A stretch of DNA of 64,000 bases from Paenibacillus polymyxa (GCF_001719045.1 NZ_CP015423.1:1116001-1180000), one strand, 5' to 3'. Counted from the first letter of the stretch, positions 9,122 through 19,211 are shown. Notes: generated by a model not told the origin, from the letters alone. A program made the numbers and translations.

Positions 9122-10399
9122 TTATGCTTCTTTTTGTGTTGTTTTCAGATATTTAAGCGCCGTCAAGGCGTATACTTTCGCAGATTGAATGATCTGCCAT
9201 ACCGGAGCTTTTTCATTAAAATTGTGAATGGTCGACAGTTCGGCAGGCCCGTATTGCAATACCGGGATATTGTATTTGCGGAATGCACGTGCATCGCTGG
9301 TTGCCCATTGCAGTACGCCATAGGCCTCTTTACCGCTGACTTCAGCGATAGATTCCACAAGCTCATGTACAATCGGCTCGGTGGGCGGGGTCCAGTTGGC
9401 ATTACCATAAAATCCGAATTGTCTGGGCTCCGCGTCAATGCCAACACTTGCAAGCAATTCTTTGGCTTTGGCCAGTACATCCTGGTGGTCTACGCCAAAT
9501 GGAACACGGGAATCCACTTGCACTGTGCAACGGTCCGCAACCACATTGACTTTCGTGCCCCCCTGGATCGTACCAATGTTCACCGTTACATGATCAAACG
9601 CTTGTCCATAGCTTGGGTTCTCTCGTTCGCTTGCATAACGCTTGGAAATTTCAATGATCTCTTTGACTTCTTCCGGGATGTCCGGCTTGATGTCCCACAG
9701 TTGTTGCAGCGCTTCAATCCCTTTTGCAGCCTTCAAAATAGCACTTTCACCTGCAATTGGCTGCAAACTGCCATGACCCGGTGTGCCTTCAACAGTAAAT
9801 TCAAACCAGCAGCTTCCTTTTTGACCGATGGTCGGGTTTTGCGGGCCTGAAGGCTCTGCAATCACAGCAGCTGTTCCTTCGATCAGTTTTCTTTCCAGCA
9901 CCCAAGGTACTCCAAGATGTCCCCCGGTTTCCTCGTCTGGAACTACAAGCAACGACAACGCACCTTCGAGCGGTACGCCCAATTTGGAGAACAGCGCAAC
10001 GGTAAATATTAATCCACCCAGGCCGGCTTTCATGTCCGAAGCGCCGCGGCCCAGGAGATAGCCATCACGAATTTCACCACAGAACGGATCAAAATCCCAA
10101 CGAGTACGATCCCCTGCCGGCACAACGTCTGTATGCCCACAGAAAATCAGTTTTTTTCCGTCCGCCGTTTCAATGCCATAATCAGAAATGAGATTCCACA
10201 TATTCGGCCCGGATTCATGCACCGTTGTTTTTATACCTGCTTCTTTAAGATAGTCCATAATGAACTGACTAATTTCGCGTGAATCACCTGGAGGATTTTC
10301 CGAAGGAAATTGAATCAACCGCGAGCATAGCTCAAGCAATTCGTCCTGCCGTTTATCTATTTCATCAAGAACTAACGTTTTCCAATCTGTCATTTCCAT
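9122..10399 (-). CDS. M20 family metallopeptidase/deacylase (ArgE/DapE-like)
   Basis: A 425-residue di-zinc hydrolase. Metal ligands sit in CGHTDVVPAGD and GRGASDMKAG, the catalytic Glu is in PDEETGGHLG, and the C-terminal metal His is in TIHNFNEKAP. The lid/dimerisation domain is present, so the protein is full length. M20 enzymes of this type hydrolyse N-acyl amino acids or dipeptides; with a peptide importer beside it, a dipeptidase or acyl-peptide deacylase role is likely. Starts at ATG 10399 behind GAAGGGA. It is preceded by a stable intercistronic stem-loop after the binding-protein gene. Confidence 0.85.
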   Translation of the reverse strand: MEMTDWKTLVLDEIDKRQDELLELCSRLIQFPSENPPGDSREISQFIMDYLKEAGIKTTVHESGPNMWNLISDYGIETADGKKLIFCGHTDVVPAGDRTRWDFDPFCGEIRDGYLLGRGASDMKAGLGGLIFTVALFSKLGVPLEGALSLLVVPDEETGGHLGVPWVLERKLIEGTAAVIAEPSGPQNPTIGQKGSCWFEFTVEGTPGHGSLQPIAGESAILKAAKGIEALQQLWDIKPDIPEEVKEIIEISKRYASERENPSYGQAFDHVTVNIGTIQGGTKVNVVADRCTVQVDSRVPFGVDHQDVLAKAKELLASVGIDAEPRQFGFYGNANWTPPTEPIVHELVESIAEVSGKEAYGVLQWATSDARAFRKYNIPVLQYGPAELSTIHNFNEKAPVWQIIQSAKVYALTALKYLKTTQKEA

Positions 10400-10484
10400 T
10401 CAGTCCCTTCACGTTTTCCATTTAGCCAACTACATTTTTTACGATCCATCGGGATCAGCTTCATCCTTCAGGTGTAAAATGATA

Positions 10485-10509
10485 GCCTTCGGCTGTAAAA
10501 ACCGAAGGC
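10485..10509 (-). other. Intercistronic stem-loop after the binding-protein gene
   Basis: Perfect 8-bp arms GCCTTCGG/CCGAAGGC just past the dppA stop, followed on the minus strand by TATCATTTTA. Such hairpins usually protect the upstream mRNA or partly terminate, giving more binding protein than downstream products. That role is inferred. Confidence 0.55.
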
Positions 10510-10527
10510 ATAAGGTAAGATCACAAC

Positions 10528-12120
10528 TTACTCTTTATTCAATGAATAGAATCGGATAACCTCATCTGGGTAGTAGACATATCCAGTGACGTCTTTGCTC
10601 ATGCCAACAACCCGATTGTATTCATACAGGTACGCCCATGGCGAATCTTGATTTATAAGCTCTTGTGCTTTGCCATACAGCTCTTTACGTTTATTTTCAT
10701 CTTGCTCTTTGCCTGCTTGCTCCCAAAGCTTATCCACTTCTGCATTAGCGTAATGCATATAATTCGATGAACCGCCGCTGTACATCAGAAACCCGAGATG
10801 ATAACCAGGGTCGTTGACGAAGGAAGTCCATTTGGAAATGTATGCTGTCAGGTTGCCTTCTCGTTGCTGTTCAAGGAACTGTGCACGAGCAACATTGACA
10901 ACATTCATCTTTACGCCAATCTTGGCAAGTTCAGCTTGAATCAATACGGCATCATCTGCCCAGTCCTGGAAGCCGGAACCCAGTGTCAGGTCAAAATTAA
11001 ACCCATTAGGATAACCCGCTTCTGTAAGCAGCTGTTTTGCTTTGTCCAGGTCGTGCTTATAGCTGTAACCCGCATCGGTGTAGCCAGGCGTGTTACTCGC
11101 TACAGAACTCTTCATTTGTTTCGCTTGACCGTACATGACATCATCGATTAATTGGTCGTAAGGGATGGCATAAGCAATCGCTTGACGCACTTTTGGATCA
11201 TTAAAAGGTTTGACTTTGTTATTCATGGCGAAATATAGAATCCGGTTACTTGCATTGGATTGAACCTTCAGATCAGCGTTGGTTTCCAGCTTCGAAACAT
11301 CCTTTGCAGGAATCTCAATCGCCATGTCCACATCGCCTTTATCCAGCAAAAGTACACGGTTGGAAGCTTCCTTGGTAAACTTCATCGTTACTTTGCTCAG
11401 ATTTGGCGCTCCTTGCCAGTAGCTGTCATTAGCATTAAAGACAGCTTCTGTCGCAGGGTCCCATTTTTCAAGTTTGAACGGGCCTGAACCTGCCGCATGT
11501 GTTTTCAAATAGTCACCATCGCCATTTTCTTTGACAAGCACATCATCCACAATGGAGAAGTTGTACAATGACAGGATTTGCAGAAACATATGATTGGGTT
11601 GGGACAATGTAACGACAACGGTGTGCTCATCTGGCGCTGTAGCGGTTTTAATGGAGCTCATACCATACAGAAAGCTACCGGAATCGGAATTTTTAAGCCG
11701 CTCAAAGGAATACAACACGGAATTGGCGGTTAGCGGGTTGCCGCTTTGGAATTTAACGTCTTTACGCAGATGGAGCGTATAAGTCATGTTATCTGCGGAC
11801 ACATCCCATTTTTCAGCCAGCATGGGCTTAATGGCTTCCGTATCTGCCACTTCGCCGCTATCCGTAGACTTTTTGCCGTAGGTCACAAGCTGATCATAGA
11901 GCGCAAGCACAAGGGTGTCCGATGTAAGATCACTTGCTTCAGCAGGGTCCATGGTTGACCCTCCCTCCGAGTAAGCAAGTGTAATCGTCTTTGGTGGGGA
12001 TGGGGCATCTGTGCCCTTCTCTCCAGATGAAGCGGACGGGCTGTTAGCATTGCTCGCACAACCTGCCGTCCATAGCAACGTAGACAAGACGAAAATTAGA
12101 GAAAGACTTTTTTTCAACAT
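10528..12120 (-). CDS. dppA: Peptide ABC transporter substrate-binding lipoprotein
   Basis: 530 residues. The signal peptide ends in the lipobox LLWTAGC (Cys21), followed by a Ser/Pro-rich linker. The family 5 binding fold shows LAYSEGGSTMDPAEASDLTS and the motif YTLHLRKDVKFQSGNPLTA. It would be anchored outside the membrane and deliver peptides to the two permeases. The presumed pocket gives no safe clue to peptide length; the M20 and DUF1177 neighbours suggest short or modified peptides. ATG 12120 has GGGGAG upstream. The symbol is given by analogy with dpp systems. Confidence 0.88.
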   Translation of the reverse strand: MLKKSLSLIFVLSTLLWTAGCASNANSPSASSGEKGTDAPSPPKTITLAYSEGGSTMDPAEASDLTSDTLVLALYDQLVTYGKKSTDSGEVADTEAIKPMLAEKWDVSADNMTYTLHLRKDVKFQSGNPLTANSVLYSFERLKNSDSGSFLYGMSSIKTATAPDEHTVVVTLSQPNHMFLQILSLYNFSIVDDVLVKENGDGDYLKTHAAGSGPFKLEKWDPATEAVFNANDSYWQGAPNLSKVTMKFTKEASNRVLLLDKGDVDMAIEIPAKDVSKLETNADLKVQSNASNRILYFAMNNKVKPFNDPKVRQAIAYAIPYDQLIDDVMYGQAKQMKSSVASNTPGYTDAGYSYKHDLDKAKQLLTEAGYPNGFNFDLTLGSGFQDWADDAVLIQAELAKIGVKMNVVNVARAQFLEQQREGNLTAYISKWTSFVNDPGYHLGFLMYSGGSSNYMHYANAEVDKLWEQAGKEQDENKRKELYGKAQELINQDSPWAYLYEYNRVVGMSKDVTGYVYYPDEVIRFYSLNKE

Positions 12121-12155
12121 GGCTTACGTTCTCCCCTTTAATGATCTATTTATTT

Positions 12156-13064
12156 TTATTTGCTAGAGCGCAGTCTAGGATCAAGAACATCCCGCAAACC
12201 GTCTCCAAGCAAATTGAAGCCCAAAATAGCTGTCGCAATTCCAAGACCCGGGAAGGTTACAATCCACCACTCACCGGAAATGATATACGCTCGCCCTTCT
12301 GAAATCATTGCGCCCCATTCAGCAATTGGGGGTTTCACACCGAGTCCCAGGAAGCTGAGACTGGCTGAGGTCAGGATGGCGAAGCCCATTCCAAGCGTTG
12401 CATTCACAAGCAGTGGGGCAAGTGCATTAGGCAAGATGTGGCGAAACAGAATCGTTCCGTTCGTTACACCAATCGCCCGGCTGGCCTCAACAAACTCCTT
12501 TTCCCGGAGAGAGATGGTTTGTCCGTGAATCAGCCTGGCGAATTCGGGTATGCCTACAATACCCACAGCGATAAGTGCACTCATCAGTCCCGGTCCCATC
12601 GCTGCAGCAATGGCCATGGCAAGTACCAGCGACGGGAAAGCCAACAGAATATCCATACAGCGCATAATAATGCTACCCATTCGCCCGCCATAGAAACCTG
12701 CGATGGCTCCAAGCGGTACGCCGATGATAAATGAGATCGACACGGCGATCATTCCGGTCCATATGCTGATTCTAGCTCCGTAAATAACACGGCTGAGAAT
12801 GTCGCGTCCGTAATTATCGGTCCCAAACCAATGTTCTACACTTGGCGGCAGCAGCTTGTTCGCCGGGTCGGTTACATAAGGATCATGTGGAACGATCCAT
12901 GATGAGAGGATGGCAATGAGCGTCCAGCCAACGATAAAAATGAATCCGATTAAAGCGAGTTTATTGCCAAACAGTAATCGCCAAAAGGTCTTACGTTTCG
13001 GTATAGCGGCTGCATTGGGCTGAGGTACAGCCGCTTTTGCCACCAAATCACTTGCAGTGCTCAT
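12156..13064 (-). CDS. dppC: Peptide ABC transporter permease (DppC type)
   Basis: A 302-residue inner-membrane permease with six predicted helices. The N-terminal OppC-N segment starts at WRLLFGNKLALIGFIFIVGW, the periplasmic landmark is HWFGTDNYGRDILSRVIYGA, and the EAA loop EASRAIGVTNGTILFRHILP contacts the ATPases. ATG 13064 follows GGGGGAGG. It sits 36 bases after dppB and 35 bases before dppA in one operon. Confidence 0.9.
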   Translation of the reverse strand: MSTASDLVAKAAVPQPNAAAIPKRKTFWRLLFGNKLALIGFIFIVGWTLIAILSSWIVPHDPYVTDPANKLLPPSVEHWFGTDNYGRDILSRVIYGARISIWTGMIAVSISFIIGVPLGAIAGFYGGRMGSIIMRCMDILLAFPSLVLAMAIAAAMGPGLMSALIAVGIVGIPEFARLIHGQTISLREKEFVEASRAIGVTNGTILFRHILPNALAPLLVNATLGMGFAILTSASLSFLGLGVKPPIAEWGAMISEGRAYIISGEWWIVTFPGLGIATAILGFNLLGDGLRDVLDPRLRSSK

Positions 13065-13100
13065 CCGAGTACCTCCCCCTACTTTTGTGCTTCATTGTTA

Positions 13101-14111
13101 TCACTCGTACCGGATACGTGGGTCAATCAATCCGTAGACCAAGTCGACTCCAAGATTGATAAAGCTGTAAATCAGCGCACTTACGAGGGTAAATGCTTGA
13201 ATCGGTGCGTAATCAGCTGCCAAAATGGAGTCCGTCACATAACTGCCCACTCCTGGCCAGGTAAAAATGGTTTCTGTAATAACCGCTCCACCAATCAGGT
13301 AACCGACCTGCAAACCAAGTACGGTAAGCGTTGGAATAAAAGCGTTAATGAGTGCGTGCTTATAGATGACAATTCCTTCGCGCAGACCTTTGGCTCTGGC
13401 TGTGCGAACAAAATCCTGACCGATGACTTCCAGCATACTGGAGCGCATCATCCGTGCCACAATCGCCATAGTGCCTGTGCTGAGACAGACAGCTGGTAGA
13501 ACCAAATGGGATAAACTGCTTTTTAAAGCTACAAAATCACCGGTCATCAGACTATCGAGTACATAAAGTCCCGTAACGTGCGTCGGCGGATTGATATCAC
13601 CGCTAATTCGACCCATGGGCGCAGGAGCGATGCCCCATTTAGCATAGAAAATATAAATGAATAACAGGCCAATCCAGAAAATGGGCATACATGCACCGAT
13701 CAAGGAAAACACGCGCGAAATGTGATCAACAATCGATTCTTTACGGGTTGCCGCCAGAATACCGATCGGGATTGCCACCAGAATCGCAATAACCAAGCTT
13801 GCCAGCGCCAACTCGATGGTTGCTGGAAACCGGGTAGCAAAGTCGCTTGCCACTGACTGTCCGGTGTGATAAGCCTGACCCAGATCACCATGGAACAATC
13901 CCACTACATAATGAAAGAATTGAATGTACTTCGGTTGATCCAGTCCCATACTGCTGCGAATATTTTCAATCGTCTCGGGTGTAGCCTGTTCCCCCGCAAG
14001 CATCACAGCAGGATCACCTGGAAGCACTCTTGAGATCATGAATGTAATGACGACAATACCAAGCAGTGCTGGAATCATTTGTACCAATCTACGTAGTGTG
14101 TATACGGCCAC
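13101..14111 (-). CDS. dppB: Peptide ABC transporter permease (DppB type)
   Basis: A 336-residue permease with six helices. It begins VAVYTLRRLVQMIPALLGIV, and the EAA motif is in RTARAKGLREGIVIYKHALI. The start is taken as GTG 14111, seven bases after AAGGGGGG; the open frame extends to ATG 14165, but that extension is charged and lacks a ribosome binding site. First gene of a seven-gene unit of permeases, binding protein, M20 deacylase, DUF1177 and two ATPases. Confidence 0.88.
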   Translation of the reverse strand: MAVYTLRRLVQMIPALLGIVVITFMISRVLPGDPAVMLAGEQATPETIENIRSSMGLDQPKYIQFFHYVVGLFHGDLGQAYHTGQSVASDFATRFPATIELALASLVIAILVAIPIGILAATRKESIVDHISRVFSLIGACMPIFWIGLLFIYIFYAKWGIAPAPMGRISGDINPPTHVTGLYVLDSLMTGDFVALKSSLSHLVLPAVCLSTGTMAIVARMMRSSMLEVIGQDFVRTARAKGLREGIVIYKHALINAFIPTLTVLGLQVGYLIGGAVITETIFTWPGVGSYVTDSILAADYAPIQAFTLVSALIYSFINLGVDLVYGLIDPRIRYE

Positions 14112-14182
14112 AGTCCGTCCCCCCTTATCCGTAATCCCTCGTCTCTTTGTCATCTTTCTTTTCATAACTTGTTATTTTTATC

Positions 14183-14211
14183 ATTGTACTAAGGAACAAG
14201 AACGGTTTCCA
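14183..14211 (-). promoter_or_regulatory. Candidate promoter of the dpp operon
   Basis: On the minus strand TGGAAA (14206-14211), a 17-bp spacer and TACAAT (14183-14188), about 70 bp before the dppB GTG. The -10 is good and the -35 weak, as expected for a regulated promoter. I see no clear CodY-type box. Confidence 0.4.
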
Positions 14212-14329
14212 CGTCCTGAATAACTAAAAATAATGACGAAATTTGTCGTCCGTGCACTAAAGTGACTCAATATGTAGTTTAAATGTTATGTATTCATCCG
14301 GTTTGAGAAATCAAAAACAGCATAATGCA

Positions 14330-14370
14330 AAACAGGCAATCCCCTTTTAAAAGGAAATCGCTTGTTTTTT
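14330..14370 (+). terminator. Hairpin with T-run upstream of the 14421 gene
   Basis: Nested arms AAACAGGC/GCTTGTTT and CCTTTT/AAAAGG are followed by TTTTTT. It lies in a divergent intergenic region, 50 bases before the start of the plus-strand gene. It could therefore be an attenuator of that gene rather than the end of another. Confidence 0.45.
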
Positions 14371-14420
14371 GTAAATATGGATTGTAGTATTAGGTCGATC
14401 AGGAAAGGAGAATCACAGTA

Positions 14421-15422
14421 TTGGAAACGAACTACAGAAAGCTGTTGGATCAGATGATAACACCCTATGATGAAATGCTGCAGAGTCTAATAGGTAATCA
14501 CGCCGATTTTTCGAAGGTCGATTATTTGGAAAAGCACAGTGAGAAATATGGAAAAAGTGATGCCAATTATACCAATCGCTTGAAGGTGCTTTTGGCTTTG
14601 TATAATCGCGAGGATCGATATGCCCCGCATTACGAACCGATTGTTAGAAGGTTGCTCGTTAATGAGATTATAGACAGGGAAACGAACAGTTTTCAGGGGA
14701 TTGGCGATGCTCTGTATTACGCCGTTTTTTTACTGCAAAAGTATGAGCGTGAGCAGGACCAAATCTTGTTCCAGCAGGCCAAGGAGGCCAATTTCGATAC
14801 ATATGCCGGGTTTGACCCAGAGTTGATTTTGGAAAAATATTTATTCAGCAAAGATGCAGCTAATATCGAGGATTGCATCAATATCGCGAGCGAGCTCGGG
14901 GAAGATGTTTATCTATCATTATTTATCGATTTGTGGATCAAGGATCAGACGAATTGGAACAAAGAAAATTTGCAGACACTCGTTTATCATGAGAGATGGC
15001 GCAACCATGCAGAAGGTGAAATTGAAGCTCTTAAAAAGCTGACCGAAATAGAGAAAACCGAAGGGAATCATCATAACTACTGTTTTACTGCATCTAGCCT
15101 GGCAGAGAAGTTCATTGAAGCAGGACGATTGGATGAGGCATGGGAAACGATGGAAACCATTATTCCGCTTATTACTAAGGAAGAAGAATGGTTTCTGTAC
15201 GGACTTGGACGCAATATTATTACGGTCTGTATCCACATCATCTTCCATTTTGGAGCAGAAAGCCGGCAGGCCGCTTCGTTATGGCAAACGATAAAAGAGA
15301 TTCTTCAACCTGCCGCTAACCATATGGGGACCGATCAATATCAGCTTGCTGTATCTGCCAGCAAATTTATGGGAGATACCAAATTGGAGCAGAGATTAAT
15401 CAGACTTCAGAAGCAAAGGTAG
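14421..15422 (+). CDS. Uncharacterised alpha-helical protein
   Basis: 333 residues, all-alpha and acidic, not recognised as a named family. The middle and C-terminal parts look like helical repeats of TPR or HEAT style, for example SLAEKFIEAGRLDEAWETME and FGAESRQAASLWQTIKEI. No signal peptide or membrane segment, so probably a cytosolic scaffold or regulator. The TTG start at 14421 has AAAGGAG about ten bases upstream. It stands alone, divergent from the peptide operon. Confidence 0.7.
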   Translation: METNYRKLLDQMITPYDEMLQSLIGNHADFSKVDYLEKHSEKYGKSDANYTNRLKVLLALYNREDRYAPHYEPIVRRLLVNEIIDRETNSFQGIGDALYYAVFLLQKYEREQDQILFQQAKEANFDTYAGFDPELILEKYLFSKDAANIEDCINIASELGEDVYLSLFIDLWIKDQTNWNKENLQTLVYHERWRNHAEGEIEALKKLTEIEKTEGNHHNYCFTASSLAEKFIEAGRLDEAWETMETIIPLITKEEEWFLYGLGRNIITVCIHIIFHFGAESRQAASLWQTIKEILQPAANHMGTDQYQLAVSASKFMGDTKLEQRLIRLQKQR

Positions 15423-15469
15423 TAATCCAGTTGCGATGAGGGGCCTGTCGCGTGTTCTGCAAGGAACGA

Positions 15470-15660
15470 GGCATTCGACTCAGCGCTCGCCGCTCGGTCG
15501 CCCCCCGAAGCAGCGGTTCAAAGGTATATCCAATATTGTCTTCGGCTACAGCTCGAACCATTCCGCAGCACGCTCCTCTTCTTCCAGCACCCTGTACATT
15601 CCTTCCCTCCACTTCACCGCATCTTCGCCACCAATATGAAATAGACAATTGAGACTTTTT
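15470..15660 (-). pseudogene. Possible decayed coding relic
   Basis: Two minus-strand frames read like one protein broken by a shift near 15555. The first ends GMYRVLEEEERAAEWFEL and then a stop; the next frame continues AVAEDNIGYTFEPLLRG. No start or ribosome binding site is present, and the family is not recognised. The rest of 15423-15732 shows only the terminator of the exporter gene. Confidence 0.3.
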
Positions 15661-15680
15661 GACTATCATTCAAACCAGCA

Positions 15681-15720
15681 AACAAAATAGGCTTCTCGTG
15701 AATATAGCGCGAAAGCCTAT
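15681..15720 (-). terminator. Terminator of the MFS gene
   Basis: On the minus strand arms ATAGGCTT and AAGCCTAT enclose a second short repeat (TCGCG..CACGA) and are followed by TTTTGTT. It lies 13 bases past the MFS stop. Confidence 0.75.
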
Positions 15721-15732
15721 GGGTTCATCAAA

Positions 15733-16935
15733 TTATTTGGCCTTCTGAGATACCAGTTCACTATTCCCTTTTCTCTTTCTTATCCCCAACATAATGACGG
15801 CCATAACAGCTACCAGAACTGCTATAAGAGCAAAAGGAATATATTTATCCACCCGATATAGCGTCGTTGTCAAAATAGGAGCAATAATCGCAGAAATGCC
15901 TTGGACAGTGGCCACCAGACCAGCGGCTCCTCCTTGCTGTTTTTTACTGACAGAAAGAGAAGCCCCGGCCATAAATCCAGGCATTAGCAAGCCTGTACCT
16001 ATACCAAACATAAAGAACGCAAAATAGTACACGACCATGCTGGCTGACATGAGGAATAGCAGCATACCGACAATAAGGAACAGAGAGCCGAGCAAAATCA
16101 TCGGCTTGGGTTGCCATTTAAGCCATTTCATTTGAACGATCTGTACAATCAACATCGCTGCCCCAGAAAACATAAGCCCAAAGGAAACCACTCTTGCTGT
16201 TTCTTCGGATGAAAGGCCTAATTGATCTTGAAAATAAAATCCACCTATAACCTGGATGGTGACAATACTAATCATCGTAACCAAACCTGCAAACAAATAC
16301 ATTCGTAGACCAGGTTGAAAAGGGTTAATCCGAGCTGGCTTTTGCTGAATAACGGGCTTGGCAGACGGAATTGCCAGCAAGGCCACTACAAATGCTACAG
16401 CCGCAATCACGATTCCAAAATACAGAGGCCACAGCAAGCCTATTAAAGTAAAGGCGCCTGCAATAGCGGGCCCAAATACTAATCCAAGTCCATTGGCCGC
16501 GCTAATGATAGCCATCCCACTACCTCGATCTTCTCCCTCGGTCACGTCTCCCATGTAAGCTTGGGAGGATGATAATACCGCCGGGATAAACCCGCCGATC
16601 AAGCCGCGTGTAACAATCAGCAGGACTAACAGCATTCCCCCGCTGAGCCAACCCTTTAATCCTGCAAAAAGAGTAAGCGTAAACAGCAAGCAGCTTACAC
16701 ACATCCCTATGAATCCAAGCAAAATCACAGGCTTGCGTCCCTTTGCATCACTCAGATTCCCCCAAATTGGAGCCATTAAGGCCATCGTTATGGAGCCAAG
16801 CGATATAATTAACCCAGAATGACTTTCTCTTAACCCCAGCTCACGAATAAGGGGCGGCATAATTGGAGCAATGAGCATGAGCCCTAGCATAGCCACAAAA
16901 ACACTGAAAAAGATGCTCCCTTTGATTCTGTTCAT
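15733..16935 (-). CDS. MFS drug-efflux type transporter (DHA1-like)
   Basis: 400 residues with twelve predicted membrane helices. The loop 2-3 signature is GNLSDAKGRKPVILLGFIGM, and the helix 5 motif C-like segment is GLGLVFGPAIAGAF. These features fit the 12-helix proton-coupled DHA1 exporters such as NorA, Bmr and TetA relatives; the exported compound is unknown. AGAGGAG precedes ATG 16935. Monocistronic with a terminator. No adjacent TetR or MarR regulator is present to hint at the substrate. Confidence 0.85.
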   Translation of the reverse strand: MNRIKGSIFFSVFVAMLGLMLIAPIMPPLIRELGLRESHSGLIISLGSITMALMAPIWGNLSDAKGRKPVILLGFIGMCVSCLLFTLTLFAGLKGWLSGGMLLVLLIVTRGLIGGFIPAVLSSSQAYMGDVTEGEDRGSGMAIISAANGLGLVFGPAIAGAFTLIGLLWPLYFGIVIAAVAFVVALLAIPSAKPVIQQKPARINPFQPGLRMYLFAGLVTMISIVTIQVIGGFYFQDQLGLSSEETARVVSFGLMFSGAAMLIVQIVQMKWLKWQPKPMILLGSLFLIVGMLLFLMSASMVVYYFAFFMFGIGTGLLMPGFMAGASLSVSKKQQGGAAGLVATVQGISAIIAPILTTTLYRVDKYIPFALIAVLVAVMAVIMLGIRKRKGNSELVSQKAK

Positions 16936-17412
16936 CCTCGCACACTCCTCTGGTATAGATTCTCTCTATGCAGAAGTATACGGAGCATACCAAGAAACTA
17001 CTGCCTGTATACGGATAAATTTGCGGTTAAACGGATTTAATTTAGCATATAAAACAACGGCCAGCCTTCAGCACAGTATAAGATGATCTTAATTCTATGA
17101 TCCAATGGGTTCCGTTGATTATAGTGGCCTTGACGCATAGTTCACCTGGGGGCCGTAACATGATACGAAGTTTAGACGGTTGGAAAGATATTATCTTTCC
17201 CGAAAAGGGAAGTCTCTGAAAGAACCGGTCTCTTTTATAAAGGTCGCTCCTTCGTTGTGAAATGAACCACATCGCTCTCTTCATCGCTGACTAGATGAAA
17301 GAGCTTAATTTCCTGGCATGTTATTACGATATAGGATGTACAGTCTTTTATCTTTTGTAACTACCGTAGTTGTGGGTTGAGTCTGTATATCGATGTCTAA
17401 GGGGGAAATGCA
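16936..17412. other. Intergenic region between exporter and chemoreceptor, with stem-loop
   Basis: 477 bases without a convincing gene. It holds a strong stem-loop at 17274-17304 (GCTCTCTTCATC/GATGAAAGAGC, one bulge) and a 13-bp inverted repeat AACTACCGTAGTT about 50 bases before the chemoreceptor start. An 80-codon minus-strand frame (17042-17284) lacks a ribosome binding site. No clear sigma-D promoter could be fixed. Confidence 0.4.
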
Positions 17413-19176
17413 GTGAACAAAACAAAGATAGGATCAATAATGAAGGTAAGATCGTTAAGAACAAAGTTAACCATAATGTGCTTGATTATTTTAATTGTAC
17501 CCACTTTCGTGATTGGAATCAGTTCTTATTTTGTTTCCAAGAATGAAATGAATGAATCAGGCAAAGTGGCACTTAAGAATAGTGTGCAAATGGTAATTGG
17601 TATGATTAGTTTCCTCAATGGGCAAGTCGAAGCCGGTAATTTAACATTGGAGGAAGCACAGGAAAAACTGCGCATCGAGCTGCTCGGTGTAAAAGATGCT
17701 AATAACAAAAGACCGATAAAGATTAAATATACTGTAGGTAAAACAGGTTATCCGTGGGCAGTCAACCAAGATGCCGTTTCAATGATGAACCCTTCAAATG
17801 AAGGCCAGAATTTAATGAATGCCGTGTCGGAAGACGGTGTGCATGTGGGAAAAGAGTTTGTAGAAGTCGGTACAAACGGCGGGGGATTCGTCACTTATAA
17901 ATGGGCTTTACCTGATACAGATCAAGTGGAGACGAAAATTTCGTATGTTGAAAAGGATCCTTATTGGGGATGGATCATCGGTTCTGGAGCATATTTTAAC
18001 GAATTTAACAGCGGAGCGACCAAAGTCCTTTATATTGTCCTGATTATTACGACTGTTGCGGTTATTCTGGGAGCAATTATCGTAAGCTTTGTTTCGGGAC
18101 GTTTTACGAAGCCTATCATCATGATCGCAAAACGACTTAACGCAGTTGCGGACGGTGATTTAACGGTCGAAGAAGTCAAAATTCATTCAAAAGATGAGAT
18201 CGGCGAGCTTGCACAGGACTTCAATCATATGATTAAAAATATTAGATTTCTGATCGGTGAGGTAAATTTGTCCACAAAGCAGGTAGCTACTTCCTCGAAA
18301 GAATTGACCCTTGGAGCAGAGCACACTGGACAGGCAACCGAGCACATCACCATCGCGATTCAAGAATCGGCGGCCGGTGCTAAGGAGCAGCAGGTGATGC
18401 TCCAGAAGACAACCAGCTCGCTTGAAGAAATTTCAATAGGTATGCAGCGGATCACGGAGAGCTCCTTGGCCATTGCTGATTCGTCTGCAGACGCGATGGA
18501 AATGGCGAGCGTTGGTGGTACTGCTGTACAACATACGGTGAAGCAAATGGACCTGATTAACCATTCCGTCAATGAAACCGATGCGGTTATGAGAATGCTG
18601 GATGAACGCACTCAACAGATCGACACGATGCTGCATGCCATTACAGATATCGCACAGCAGACCAACCTGCTTGCATTAAATGCTTCGATTGAGGCTGCTC
18701 GTGCAGGCGAAGAAGGCCGCGGTTTCTCCGTCGTTGCTTCAGAGGTAAGAAAGCTGGCCGAACAATCAAACCAGTCTTCCGGGCAGATTTCCGAGTTGAT
18801 TCAGAATATGCGCAAAGATATGGAGCATTCGCTTAAGACCATGGAACGCGTAAAACAGGATGTAGACTCCGGTATTAAAATTGCCAATGAGACGGAGCAG
18901 CAGTTTAACAAAATTGTGGCGTCCACCAATCATATCGCACAGCAAACGGAAGAGCTCGCGAGCATTACGGAGCAAATAACCGCAAGTGTCCAGGAAATTT
19001 CAGCGAGCGGAGAGAACGTATCGAGTCTAGCGCTTCAAGCGGCGGACAACTCGCAGAATATTGCAGCGTCTGCAGAAGAGCAGCTGGCTTCGATGCAGCA
19101 GATCACCAGCTTGGCAACAACCTTGTCGGATATGTCACAGAAATTACAGGATCTAACGGTCAAATTTAAATACTAG
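17413..19176 (+). CDS. Methyl-accepting chemotaxis protein with single Cache domain
   Basis: 587 residues. A membrane helix at about 17-40 is followed by an extracellular sCache_2-type ligand domain ([18 protein letters not shown], then [15 protein letters not shown]), a second helix at about 207-230 and a HAMP domain ([20 protein letters not shown]). The signalling hairpin has the conserved tip [20 protein letters not shown]. It reports ligand binding to CheA/CheW and tunes swimming. Single Cache receptors often sense small organic acids, but the ligand here is unknown. Start GTG 17413 behind GGGGGAA. Monocistronic with a strong terminator. Confidence 0.92.
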   Translation: MNKTKIGSIMKVRSLRTKLTIMCLIILIVPTFVIGISSYFVSKNEMNESGKVALKNSVQMVIGMISFLNGQVEAGNLTLEEAQEKLRIELLGVKDANNKRPIKIKYTVGKTGYPWAVNQDAVSMMNPSNEGQNLMNAVSEDGVHVGKEFVEVGTNGGGFVTYKWALPDTDQVETKISYVEKDPYWGWIIGSGAYFNEFNSGATKVLYIVLIITTVAVILGAIIVSFVSGRFTKPIIMIAKRLNAVADGDLTVEEVKIHSKDEIGELAQDFNHMIKNIRFLIGEVNLSTKQVATSSKELTLGAEHTGQATEHITIAIQESAAGAKEQQVMLQKTTSSLEEISIGMQRITESSLAIADSSADAMEMASVGGTAVQHTVKQMDLINHSVNETDAVMRMLDERTQQIDTMLHAITDIAQQTNLLALNASIEAARAGEEGRGFSVVASEVRKLAEQSNQSSGQISELIQNMRKDMEHSLKTMERVKQDVDSGIKIANETEQQFNKIVASTNHIAQQTEELASITEQITASVQEISASGENVSSLALQAADNSQNIAASAEEQLASMQQITSLATTLSDMSQKLQDLTVKFKY

Positions 19177-19211
19177 TGGAATAAACTGTAGTTTCCAATA
19201 TGGTTTCATGA

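Noticed and set aside
9134..9850. 238-codon plus-strand ORF
   Set aside because: Lies opposite the M20 deacylase, whose catalytic motifs are intact; composition is that of an antisense shadow.
17042..17284. 80-codon minus-strand ORF between exporter and chemoreceptor
   Set aside because: No ribosome binding site, atypical composition, no recognisable family; a neighbouring frame reads equally protein-like over part of it. At most a relic.
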